A stretch of 22,736 nt of DNA from Bacteroidales bacterium. GTDB lineage: Bacteria > Bacteroidota > Bacteroidia > Bacteroidales > UBA932. Below, in pieces: positions 16,025 to 22,736 of this stretch. How positions within the stretch are numbered: position 1 is the first letter of the stretch; each line of letters begins with the position of its first letter. The position numbers and the translations under genes are program-made. The notes beneath the pieces were generated by a model. The model was not told where the DNA came from, ran no database searches, and saw nothing but the letters and a program-made list of their open reading frames with translations. The stretch spans positions 1 to 22,736 of the forward strand of contig JAFUUB010000024.1 of assembly GCA_017483985.1 (NCBI GenBank), read 5' to 3'.

Positions 16025-17185
16025 TTACGCTTTTTGTTCTTTCATAAATTTCGCTGCCAGGAAGATCAAGTATGCCACGCCGCAGCTGATGACGATGACC
16101 GAACCGGTCTGGCTGCCGAGTGCGTCGGAGAGGACGCCCATGAGGAGCGGGAAGATCGTTCCGCCGATCAGGCCCATGATCATCAGGCCGGACATCTCGT
16201 TCTTCTTCTCCGGCATGAAAAGGAGCGCCTTGGAGAAGACCATCGAGAAGATGTTGGAGTTGCCGTAACCGACGCAGGCGATGGCGATGTAGATGCCGAT
16301 CTTGGTCTGGCAGACGAACAGTCCGATCATCGAGATGATCATCAGTGCCACGCTCAGGGCGAAGAACTTCCTGAGGTCCCATTTCGCGAGGATGATGGAA
16401 CCGGTGAAGCAGCCGATCGTACGGAAGAGGAAGTAGACGCTGGTGGCGATGGCCGCTTCCGTCAGGGGAAGGCCGAGCCGTTCAATCAGGATCTTTGGAG
16501 CGGCGGTGTTGACACCGACGTCGATACCGACGTGGGCGACGATGCCGAGGAAGAAGAGCAGGACGGTCGGGATGCCCAGGAGCTTGATGACATCCAGGAA
16601 ACTGGAAGAACTGGAGGAAGGTTCGTCTTCTTCGACCTTAGTCATCCAGAGGTAGACGGTGGCAATGACGCCGATCACCAGGAAGATGATGTAGAGGATC
16701 CGCCAGTTGCCGAACTTGACGGCGGCCCAGCTGGCGATGATCGGGGCGATGAAGGAGGCGATGGCCTTGACGAACTGTCCGAAGGTGAGGGAGCTGGCCA
16801 GCTTGTCACCCTTGACCACGCAGGAAATCAGCGGGTTGAGGGAGACTTGCATGAGGGTGTTCCCGATGCCGAGGAGGCAGAAGGAAATCAGCATTACCGG
16901 ATAGTTGTAGCCGAAAAGCGGGAGAACCAGGGCCAATGCAGTGACAAACAAGCTGACGATGACGGTGTTCCGTTTTCCGATCTTGTTCATCAGCAGGCTG
17001 GTGGGCACGCTGAGGAAGAAGAACCAGAGGAAGACCATCGAAGGCAGGAAGTTCGCCATCGTGTCGCTGAGCTGGAAGTCCGCTTTTACGTAATTGGTCG
17101 CCGTTCCCACCATGTCCACGAATCCCATCGCGAAGAAGGCGAACATGATCGGAATCAGTTTGCTGAGGTTATTGTTCTTGCTCAT
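16025..17185 (-). CDS. MFS sugar permease, FHS-like (probable fructose/sucrose:H+ symporter)
   Basis: A 386-residue inner-membrane transporter with about 12 transmembrane segments, of the fucose:H+ symporter (FHS) branch of the major facilitator superfamily. Typical are the N-terminus LIPIMFAFFAMGFVDMVGTA, the LMNKIGKRNTV loop after helix 2, and the LLGIGNTLMQVSLNPLIS helix. A central cytoplasmic loop contains EEDEPSSSSSSF. I chose the ATG at 17185 because the longer frame start at 17374 runs into the GH32 gene and adds low-quality sequence. It lies 10 bases after the GH32 stop and 4 bases before the kinase start. The location between a fructan hydrolase and a fructokinase suggests import of fructose or sucrose. 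Confidence 0.9.
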   Translation of the reverse strand: MSKNNNLSKLIPIMFAFFAMGFVDMVGTATNYVKADFQLSDTMANFLPSMVFLWFFFLSVPTSLLMNKIGKRNTVIVSLFVTALALVLPLFGYNYPVMLISFCLLGIGNTLMQVSLNPLISCVVKGDKLASSLTFGQFVKAIASFIAPIIASWAAVKFGNWRILYIIFLVIGVIATVYLWMTKVEEDEPSSSSSSFLDVIKLLGIPTVLLFFLGIVAHVGIDVGVNTAAPKILIERLGLPLTEAAIATSVYFLFRTIGCFTGSIILAKWDLRKFFALSVALMIISMIGLFVCQTKIGIYIAIACVGYGNSNIFSMVFSKALLFMPEKKNEMSGLMIMGLIGGTIFPLLMGVLSDALGSQTGSVIVISCGVAYLIFLAAKFMKEQKA

Positions 17186-17195
17186 ATCAATGTGT

Positions 17196-19409
17196 TTAAT
17201 CCAATGCATAAACCTTGACATCCTTGACGGATACCTTGCAGCCTTCGGCGCCGATACCGAACTGGTTGTAGACCTCGGTAGGGAAGACGCAGTTGGTGAA
17301 GACCATGTCGCCGTCATTGATGAAGAGCTCGGTGGAGAGTTTGTCCACGAAGAGCTGGCACTTGTACTCGGCACGCGGGTTGAGGTTCACGACCACCGGC
17401 TTGGCGGCGAAGGACGGGCTGAAGTCCGTCAGACCGCTCTTGCTGCGGTCCAGGCAGAGTTTGTTACCCTTGAGGTCGAACTGCCAGACGGTGGCTTCAC
17501 CCTTGCTGTTGGACAGGTTGAAGGTGAAGCTGCCCTTGGCATCCGGTACGACGGTGAAGTCGATTTCATAGGCACCCTTGTTGCCGGCGAGGATCTCGGG
17601 GACATTGAAGGCCGTGGTGCCGGAAGCACCCTCGACGGCTTTTTCAGCACTGCGGGCCGCGTAGATTTCCGGAGAAGGAACGCTGGCGAGGATGGTGTGG
17701 CGGCCGTTGCTCTTGAGGGAGAGGTCGCGCGGCAGGGTCATGCCGTTGCGGAAGGCATGGGTCGGAGTCTGGCCGGTATAGACCCAGTTGCTCATCCAGC
17801 CCATGAAGACCGTACGGTTCTCGGGAGCGTTGGCAAAGGTAACGCCGGCATAGTTGTCGACACCTTCGTCCACCCATAGCGGGTAGGGGAGGTTGTCGGC
17901 CTTGAAATTCTTTCCGTCGAAGCTGCCGATGAAGTACTGGGTGATGCTGCCGCCGTTCGGGCCGCCCGGGTTGATGCTCACGAAGAGCACCCATTTCTCC
18001 TGTCCGCCGTAGTTGAATTTCATCAGGTCCGGGCACTCCCAGACACCTTCGTGGGAACCGTAGCCGGTACCGAAGTCGCTGAGGAAGTACCATTCTTTCA
18101 GGTCCTTGGATCCGTAGAAACGGATGACTTGGCCGCAGGCGAGGGCCATGACCCACTGGTCTTTGATCCAATTGACCTTCGGGTCACGGAAATCCCGCTC
18201 ATCCGGGTCTGCGAGGACCGGATTGCCGGGGAATTTGTTGAAGGTATAACCGCCGTCGTTGGACCAGGCGATACTCTGGCGCTGTCCCTGGCCGGCGGAC
18301 GTGTAGATGGCCACGACGGCATCCTTGCCGAAGCCGGCGGTGTTCTCATGGTCGACCACCGCGCTGCCGGAGAAGATGGAGCCCAGCTCGTCCGGAGCGA
18401 TGATCGCGGGAGCGTCTTTCCAGTGGATGAGGTCCTTGGAAACGCTCAGACCCCAGTGCATGTTGCCGTGGGAGGTCCCGTATGGGTTGTACTGGAGGGA
18501 GAGGTGCCATTCGCCGTTGACATAGACCATGCCGTTCGGGTCATTGGTCCAACCGAATTCCGGGGCGAAGTGGACGAGCGGGCGATAGGTCTCATTGAAT
18601 TCGTTGCCCATGTCGTCGGAGGTCTTGATCGCGCCATAGACCGTATCGGTGGTCCGGATGCCGGTGAGTTTGACGGTGACATTTTTACCCGCATATTTCT
18701 CCACATTGATCGGGATCCAATACTCGATGTCGGTGGCCGCAGGTCGGGCGCTCTGCACATTCCCAAGGATGTTGACCCCGTCAACTTCAACGGAAAGGCG
18801 GGAGTTGACACCCGAGTTGGCCCCAGGGATCAGGATGTATTTTTTGTCGGCCTTCAGGGTGACGGCATACTCATCGAAGAAGGACGAGAGCCGTTTCGGC
18901 CCCTGCTGGATCTGGTCGACCAGAAGGTAGCCGCGCGGCATGCGGCGCGTCCCGAAGGTGCGAGCGGGGGCGATGTCTATCTTGATGGATGCCTCTTTGC
19001 CGATTAGGTCTTTTACATCCCAGGAGATCCATTCCAGGTTGTTCGGTTCGGCGCTGATGGATGTAGCTGTCCGGACTTCCTGTCCGTCAACCAGCAGACG
19101 GATGGCCGTGGAGGGACCGCCGAAACCCAAGGCCCTCGGACCGCCGACCAGCATGTTGATATACGGTTTGGCAATTTTGAAAGGGCTGGAGGTCAGGGAT
19201 CCGGAGAGGGCATCGACGTCTACGCTTTTGAGGTAGGCGGCGCCTTGGTATCCGGTTGCGTCTCCGCCTTGGCTGGTCCCTTGGAACACATCTCCTTGCG
19301 GAGTCCAGTTGTCCAGGCCATGCTCGAAGTCTTCGATGACGCTGTTGCCGCTGCAAGAGAGCAGGAGGGCGGCGCCGGCCAGACTGGTAAATAGGTGTTG
19401 GAGTCTCAT
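17196..19409 (-). CDS. GH32 fructan/sucrose hydrolase lipoprotein
   Basis: A 737-residue lipoprotein of glycoside hydrolase family 32, which includes levanases, inulinases and invertases. The signal ends at LLLSC with lipidation at Cys19. An N-terminal extension of about 250 residues (starting IEDFEHGLDNW) resembles the beta-rich extension seen in Bacteroides fructanases. The five-bladed propeller starts at FGWTNDPNG, with nucleophile Asp290. FRDP gives Asp409 and WECPDL gives the acid/base Glu458; a C-terminal beta-sandwich (about 580-737) follows. The ATG at 19409 is chosen over 19463 because it starts the signal peptide. It leads the operon. Exo versus endo action and linkage preference cannot be read from sequence. 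Confidence 0.95.
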   Translation of the reverse strand: MRLQHLFTSLAGAALLLSCSGNSVIEDFEHGLDNWTPQGDVFQGTSQGGDATGYQGAAYLKSVDVDALSGSLTSSPFKIAKPYINMLVGGPRALGFGGPSTAIRLLVDGQEVRTATSISAEPNNLEWISWDVKDLIGKEASIKIDIAPARTFGTRRMPRGYLLVDQIQQGPKRLSSFFDEYAVTLKADKKYILIPGANSGVNSRLSVEVDGVNILGNVQSARPAATDIEYWIPINVEKYAGKNVTVKLTGIRTTDTVYGAIKTSDDMGNEFNETYRPLVHFAPEFGWTNDPNGMVYVNGEWHLSLQYNPYGTSHGNMHWGLSVSKDLIHWKDAPAIIAPDELGSIFSGSAVVDHENTAGFGKDAVVAIYTSAGQGQRQSIAWSNDGGYTFNKFPGNPVLADPDERDFRDPKVNWIKDQWVMALACGQVIRFYGSKDLKEWYFLSDFGTGYGSHEGVWECPDLMKFNYGGQEKWVLFVSINPGGPNGGSITQYFIGSFDGKNFKADNLPYPLWVDEGVDNYAGVTFANAPENRTVFMGWMSNWVYTGQTPTHAFRNGMTLPRDLSLKSNGRHTILASVPSPEIYAARSAEKAVEGASGTTAFNVPEILAGNKGAYEIDFTVVPDAKGSFTFNLSNSKGEATVWQFDLKGNKLCLDRSKSGLTDFSPSFAAKPVVVNLNPRAEYKCQLFVDKLSTELFINDGDMVFTNCVFPTEVYNQFGIGAEGCKVSVKDVKVYALD

Positions 19410-19433
19410 GGTGAACGGTTCTAGAATCGGATT

Positions 19434-19464
19434 TGAAGATAGTGAATTATGCCGTAACGACAAA
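19434..19464 (-). promoter_or_regulatory. Promoter of the GH32-permease-fructokinase operon
   Basis: On the minus strand TTTG (19464-19461) and TATCTTCA (19441-19434) are separated by 19 bases. The -7 element matches TAnnTTTG at 4 of its 6 fixed positions. Transcription would start near 19427, 18 bases before the GH32 start. Confidence 0.6.
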
Positions 19465-19493
19465 GGGATCCTTCATAAAACAGAAAAAATTGC

Positions 19494-19501
19494 TACATTT
19501 G
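19494..19501 (+). promoter_or_regulatory. Candidate -7 element for the isomerase-like gene
   Basis: TACATTTG matches TAnnTTTG. It lies only 11 bases before the first ATG (19512) and 20 before the second (19521), favouring the second as start. It is divergent from the GH32 promoter. Confidence 0.5.
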
Positions 19502-19511
19502 TTTTTGTAAC

Positions 19512-20624
19512 ATGCGTCTTATGGAAGAAGAGAAGAAATTGTATCCTCTCCGCTTCGCACCGGTATCGGTGGAACATGCGTGGGGTACGGAAGTCTATCA
19601 GCTGGCTGACCTGGGGGTGATTGATTCGGAGGCTTGCAGCGGATGGCTGGCGGGGGATTCCCTCAGTGACATCATGGAGACCTACATCGACCGCGTGGTC
19701 GGGGATGACGTATACTATTATTACGGTCGTCAGTTCCCGGTGGCCGTGCGTTCCCTTCAGGTGACGGGCCGGACCCCGGTCTGGGTCTGCCCGGACGACA
19801 AGGTGGCAGGGGAGCGCTACGATGCCCTCGGCAAGGCGAAACTCTGGTGCGTTACCGCGGTCCGGCCGGGCGCCCGCGTGTACCTGGGCCTGGAGAAAGG
19901 AATGACGGCGACGGACCTGTACCGTGCCTGCATGGACGGCTCGCTGGGCGGTTCACTGCATGCGGAGACGCCTTCCGTGGGACAATGGTACCTGATCGAG
20001 CCTGGCGTGCTGCATGGCGCCGAGCAGGTGGACCTGGTCGAGGTCTCGGAGGCCTCCCTGTTGGATATCAATGTCTTTGACTGGGGCGTTTTCCTGGATT
20101 CCGAGGACCTGGGCGTGGTGGATGCCATCGATTTCATCCGCTTGCAGGCCCATGATGCCTTGGCCGTTGCTCCGGCTCCGCAGCATCATCACCATGACGA
20201 AATCCGCCCGGAGGACCGGCTGACCGACAAGCTGGCCGACATCGAACCCTTCACCGTGACCCGGATCCGGCTGACGGATGCCCTCCATATCTATACCGAG
20301 CAGTTCGGCAGTTTCCTGGCCTATACCTGCCTCGAAGGCGGGGCTTCGGTCCAGGTGACCCTGGATGCCGGGATGGAGCGCTTCCATGTCGGGAAGGGGG
20401 AGACCCTGCTGCTTCCGGCCGAGACGCCGGATTTCTTCCTCGTGCCCGAAAACCGCGACACGGTCCTGCTGGAGACGCGTGTGCAGCCGTCCCAGTCGCC
20501 GGACTCGTATATCAATACCGAGGCTGAGCCTTTCCTGGAAGGGGAGGACTACAGCAAAGACGAAGACCTGGATGACCGGATCGACTGGTCGCTGGCCCAT
20601 CCGGATGACAAGCCGCTCACTTAA
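19512..20624 (+). CDS. Degenerate type I phosphomannose isomerase-like (double cupin) protein
   Basis: The 370-residue protein keeps the layout of type I mannose-6-phosphate isomerase: an N-terminal YPLRFAPVSVEHAWGTE, YGRQFPVAVR before the first cupin, and GARVYLGLEKGMTATD after it. The zinc site appears damaged. The expected QVHPDD reads WVCPDD (residues 91-96: Gln to Trp91, His to Cys93). The Glu of GKTEMWYV is Lys110 in GKAKLWCV. Only His168 in GVLHG remains. A linker with QHHHHDE (224-230) joins a second cupin half (about 247-325). It is therefore probably not an active isomerase; sensing or regulation is speculation. Met4 (ATG at 19521) may be the real start. It is divergent from the fructan operon. 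Confidence 0.75.
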   Translation: MRLMEEEKKLYPLRFAPVSVEHAWGTEVYQLADLGVIDSEACSGWLAGDSLSDIMETYIDRVVGDDVYYYYGRQFPVAVRSLQVTGRTPVWVCPDDKVAGERYDALGKAKLWCVTAVRPGARVYLGLEKGMTATDLYRACMDGSLGGSLHAETPSVGQWYLIEPGVLHGAEQVDLVEVSEASLLDINVFDWGVFLDSEDLGVVDAIDFIRLQAHDALAVAPAPQHHHHDEIRPEDRLTDKLADIEPFTVTRIRLTDALHIYTEQFGSFLAYTCLEGGASVQVTLDAGMERFHVGKGETLLLPAETPDFFLVPENRDTVLLETRVQPSQSPDSYINTEAEPFLEGEDYSKDEDLDDRIDWSLAHPDDKPLT

Positions 20625-20676
20625 AAGAGGTGGTGAAGGGCCTGTCCTATGAACTAATCTGTTAATTTCCAATACT

Positions 20677-21120
20677 ATGGCAGACGTAACCCGACTCGAC
20701 AAGTTCCTTTGGTCGATCCGCGTCTTCAAGACCCGGACCGATGCGACCGATGCCTGCAAGGGCAACAAGGTCAAGGTCGGCGGTGTGCCCGCCAAACCTT
20801 CGAAAATGATCAAGGTGGGAGAAGTCCTCGAAGTCCGCAAGGGCGCCGTGCTTTTCACCTACCGGGTCAAGGCGCTGACGGAGCACCGCCTGGGTGCCAA
20901 GCTGGTGCCGGACTTTGCGGAGAACCTGACGCCGCAGTCCGAACTGGACAAACTCAAAGCGCCGGTGGAAACCTTCTTCCTGCGGCGCGACCGCGGTGCC
21001 GGCCGTCCCACGAAGAAAGACCGGCGAGAAATGGACGCCGCCTGGGATGCCCTGGATTTCGAGGAAATTCCCGACGACATTGCGGCCCGGTTTGGCATTA
21101 CCGACGAAGATGAACTGTAA
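20677..21120 (+). CDS. S4-domain RNA-binding protein, Hsp15/HslR-like
   Basis: A 147-residue protein with an N-terminal S4 RNA-binding domain (about residues 6-65), starting TRLDKFLWSIRVFKTRTDA and continuing KVKVGGVPAKPSKMIKVGE. It resembles Hsp15 (HslR), which in E. coli binds stalled 50S subunits carrying peptidyl-tRNA. The C-terminal tail is long and charged (FLRRDRGAGRPTKKDRREMD, ending TDEDEL), as in Bacteroidota homologues. It starts 52 bases after the isomerase-like gene; no separate promoter is evident, so co-transcription is likely. It is followed directly by a strong terminator. The exact role in this group is inferred. Confidence 0.88.
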   Translation: MADVTRLDKFLWSIRVFKTRTDATDACKGNKVKVGGVPAKPSKMIKVGEVLEVRKGAVLFTYRVKALTEHRLGAKLVPDFAENLTPQSELDKLKAPVETFFLRRDRGAGRPTKKDRREMDAAWDALDFEEIPDDIAARFGITDEDEL

Positions 21121-21125
21121 AAGAA

Positions 21126-21156
21126 GCGGCGGCCCCTGTGGGTCGCCGCGCTTTTT
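21126..21156 (+). terminator. Rho-independent terminator after the S4-domain gene
   Basis: GCGGCGGCCC (21126-21135) pairs over 10 positions, with one G-U, to GGGTCGCCGC (21140-21149) around CTGT. GC and five Ts follow. On the minus strand the hairpin is followed by TTCTTTT, so it may also serve the convergent GH53 gene. Confidence 0.9.
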
Positions 21157-21168
21157 GTTGAGAGCCGG

Positions 21169-22368
21169 TTATTTCCGGGCTGCCGCCTCCGCTGCAGCCT
21201 CGACATAAGCCTGCATGACTTTGGTCGGCCGTCCATCCTGTTTGAAAGCGCCCAGCGCGTAGCCGGCTTCGGCCTTGGCCTCCGGAGCCCAGTAGAAGAT
21301 GCCCTTGCAGTGGCCGTCCGTGTTGTCGCGGGATTCCTTGATCGCCCGGGTCAGCTGGCGGTAGCCTTCCTCATTGAGGGCGAGATCCGTGTTGCTGATC
21401 TGGAAACCGGTTTCGACGATCATGGATTCCTTGCCGAAACGCTCATAGACATGCTTGATATTGGCAATGCAGTCGGTGATGACCTGGTCTGCGTCGGTGT
21501 GGCCGTTCCCGCGCGCCCAATACGGATACAGGGACATGCCGACCATGTCATACTGCGTACCGTACTGTTCGAGGACGCCCAGGTTGAAGTCATACAGGTT
21601 CTGGTCGTAGCCATTGTCCAGGTGTACGATCGTGATGATGTCCGGGAAGACGCTCTTGGCAGCTTTGCAGCCTTCCTGGATAAAGCCTGCATACTGCTCC
21701 GGCTCCAGCCGGATATGGCCCATGTGGGCAGCCAGGCCCTCTTCCAGGGTTTTGGGAGGCTCCTGGCCGCGTTCGCGGCGTTTGGGCGTCCACAGTAGTC
21801 CGTTGGAGGTCTCGTTGCCGATCTGGACCCATTTGGGGGTTACACCATTGTCTTTCAGGTACTGGAGCACCTCGACGGTGTGGTTGTACAGATCCTGCTT
21901 CATGGTTTCGTAATCATGCCCCAGCCAGGCTTCCGGAATGGGCTGTTTGCCCGGATCCGCCCAGGAGTCGGCATAATGGAAGTCAACCATGATGGCCATT
22001 CCCAAAGCTTTGGCTTTCAAACAATTTGCCAGCAGGTCTTCCTTGTCGCACATTCCGGCATGATCGGTGATTTCCGGCTCTTGCTGCGCTCCTTCTGCCG
22101 GACGCGGTCCGCGGCGGAAGGGACGGGGATTGACCCAGACACGGTAGCGGGCGGCATTGAGTCCCATCCGGTGCATCAGTTCGGTCAGTTCATAGGGCTG
22201 GTCGCCCTCGAAATCCAGCAAGGTTTGTCCGCGGGCTGCCATTCCATTGGCGGTGCTGATATCGGCACCCAGCCAATAAGCGGGTTCTTCTTGTTTGCCG
22301 GCATTCTTGCATCCGGCCAGCATCATCCCGGCGAGGGCGATGGCTGCGATTTTGCAAAATGTGTTCAT
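21169..22368 (-). CDS. GH53 endo-beta-1,4-galactanase lipoprotein
   Basis: A 399-residue lipoprotein of glycoside hydrolase family 53, which cleaves beta-1,4-galactan side chains of pectin (arabinogalactan I). The signal MNTFCKIAAIALAGMMLAGC has lipidation at Cys20. Family features are LGADISTANGM, LNAARYRVWVNP and VDFHYADSWADPGKQ. The acid/base Glu186 lies in WVQIGNET and the nucleophile Glu319 in MIVETGF. An Arg/Pro-rich insertion (about residues 84-100) and a charged loop after GLLW (about 194-215) lengthen it slightly. The ATG at 22368 is preferred over 22389 because it starts the signal peptide and leaves room after the promoter element. It appears monocistronic with terminators on both sides. 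Confidence 0.95.
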   Translation of the reverse strand: MNTFCKIAAIALAGMMLAGCKNAGKQEEPAYWLGADISTANGMAARGQTLLDFEGDQPYELTELMHRMGLNAARYRVWVNPRPFRRGPRPAEGAQQEPEITDHAGMCDKEDLLANCLKAKALGMAIMVDFHYADSWADPGKQPIPEAWLGHDYETMKQDLYNHTVEVLQYLKDNGVTPKWVQIGNETSNGLLWTPKRRERGQEPPKTLEEGLAAHMGHIRLEPEQYAGFIQEGCKAAKSVFPDIITIVHLDNGYDQNLYDFNLGVLEQYGTQYDMVGMSLYPYWARGNGHTDADQVITDCIANIKHVYERFGKESMIVETGFQISNTDLALNEEGYRQLTRAIKESRDNTDGHCKGIFYWAPEAKAEAGYALGAFKQDGRPTKVMQAYVEAAAEAAARK

Positions 22369-22386
22369 AACGAAGGGGATTTGTTC

Positions 22387-22394
22387 CAAAGATA
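22387..22394 (-). promoter_or_regulatory. Candidate -7 element for the GH53 gene
   Basis: TATCTTTG on the minus strand matches TAnnTTTG. The start point would be near 22380, about 12 bases before the ATG at 22368. Its upstream region falls within the terminator hairpin of the preceding gene; no clear TTTG is seen there. Confidence 0.6.
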
Positions 22395-22435
22395 CGAAAA
22401 ACCTCCGGGACTTGGTTGTGTTCCGGAGGTTTTTT
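22395..22435 (-). terminator. Terminator between the rubrerythrin-like gene and GH53 (probably bidirectional)
   Basis: AAAACCTCCGG (22398-22408) pairs with CCGGAGGTTTT (22423-22433) around a 14-base loop. On the minus strand it ends in a T-run and lies about 17 bases after the stop of the rubrerythrin-like gene. On the plus strand it also ends in Ts. Confidence 0.85.
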
Positions 22436-22450
22436 AATCTGATATTCAGG

Positions 22451-22736
22451 CTATTTGTCGAAATAGCGTTTCAGCAGGCCATAGAAACCGGAGCCGTGGC
22501 GGGCCTCATCCTTGGCCATCTCGTGGACGGTGTCATGGATGGCGTCGTAGCCGAGCTGCTTGGCGCGCATGGCGGTCTTCAGTTTCCCTTCGCAAGCGCC
22601 GGCCTCGGCCTGGTAGCGCTTCTCCAGGTTGGTCTTGGTGTCCCAGACGACCTCGCCGAGGAGTTCGGCGAACTTGGCGGCGTGCTCAGCCTCTTCGAAG
22701 GCATAACGCTTGAAGGCATCGGCGATTTCCGGATAG
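22451..22736 (-). CDS. Rubrerythrin/ferritin-like diiron protein, C-terminal part
   Basis: The last 94 residues are in the window; the N-terminus lies beyond its end. The frame reads [22 protein letters not shown] and so on, ending GLLKRYFDK. Two ExxH diiron-ligand motifs are visible, EAEH in the first part and DEARHG near the end, as in rubrerythrin-type NADH peroxidases that reduce hydrogen peroxide in anaerobes. No C-terminal rubredoxin domain follows, so any rubredoxin domain would have to be N-terminal (reverse rubrerythrin) or absent. The terminator at 22395-22435 closes the transcript. Confidence 0.88.
   Translation of the reverse strand, partial: YPEIADAFKRYAFEEAEHAAKFAELLGEVVWDTKTNLEKRYQAEAGACEGKLKTAMRAKQLGYDAIHDTVHEMAKDEARHGSGFYGLLKRYFDK

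Noticed and set aside
19456..19475. Operator-like palindrome around GGATCC near the GH32 promoter
   Set aside because: Symmetry beyond the six-base core is imperfect; a hexamer alone is not evidence of an operator.

Overview
The window looks like a chromosomal segment of a GC-rich member of the Bacteroidota, most likely order Bacteroidales. Evidence: upstream elements repeatedly match the Bacteroidota sigma-factor consensus (TTTG or TTG, about 19-20 bases, then TAnnTTTG). Shine-Dalgarno sequences are weak or absent. The gene content also fits: lpxA with a WbqC-like gene, an OmpP1/FadL-like porin, a DUF3078 protein, archaeal-type ProS, long-form HisRS, a GH32 lipoprotein with a long N-terminal extension, and a rubrerythrin. 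No mobile element, prophage, CRISPR array or rRNA is visible. Genes are packed tightly, and three of the four convergent gene pairs overlap at their stop codons.

Layout. 1-1583 (+): the tail of an unidentified gene, lpxA (lipid A synthesis) and a WbqC-like gene, tightly coupled. 1580-4588 (-): a two-gene envelope pair, an unusual Trp/Tyr-repeat and Ser/Arg-rich lipoprotein followed by an OmpP1/FadL-type outer-membrane protein. 4738-8643 (+): proS, a DUF3078 protein and tilS, preceded by a leader of about 100 bases that can fold into competing hairpins. 8630-10405 (-): sppA, whose conserved-looking N-terminal codons lie in another frame. 10497-11897 (+): hisS. 12020-12092 (+): an initiator tRNA with a consensus promoter and a strong terminator.

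12145-13868 (-): a DUF418 membrane protein translationally coupled to a small secreted protein. 13969-15160 (+): an 83-residue protein and an EamA/DMT-type transporter. 15157-19409 (-): a compact sucrose/fructan operon, in transcription order a GH32 lipoprotein, an FHS-type sugar permease and a PfkB-family fructokinase. 19512-21120 (+), divergent from that operon: a degenerate phosphomannose-isomerase-like protein and an S4 RNA-binding protein. 21169-22368 (-): a single-gene GH53 galactanase lipoprotein unit between terminators. 22451-22736 (-): the C-terminal part of a rubrerythrin/ferritin-like protein.

How the genes fit together. Three themes stand out: envelope biogenesis (lpxA, porin, lipoprotein, sppA), translation (proS, hisS, tilS, initiator tRNA, S4 protein) and plant-polysaccharide use (GH32/permease/fructokinase for fructans, GH53 for galactan). 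The most unusual items are the aromatic-repeat lipoprotein, the isomerase-like protein that has lost three of its four expected zinc ligands next to a fructose-producing operon, and the shifted start of sppA.
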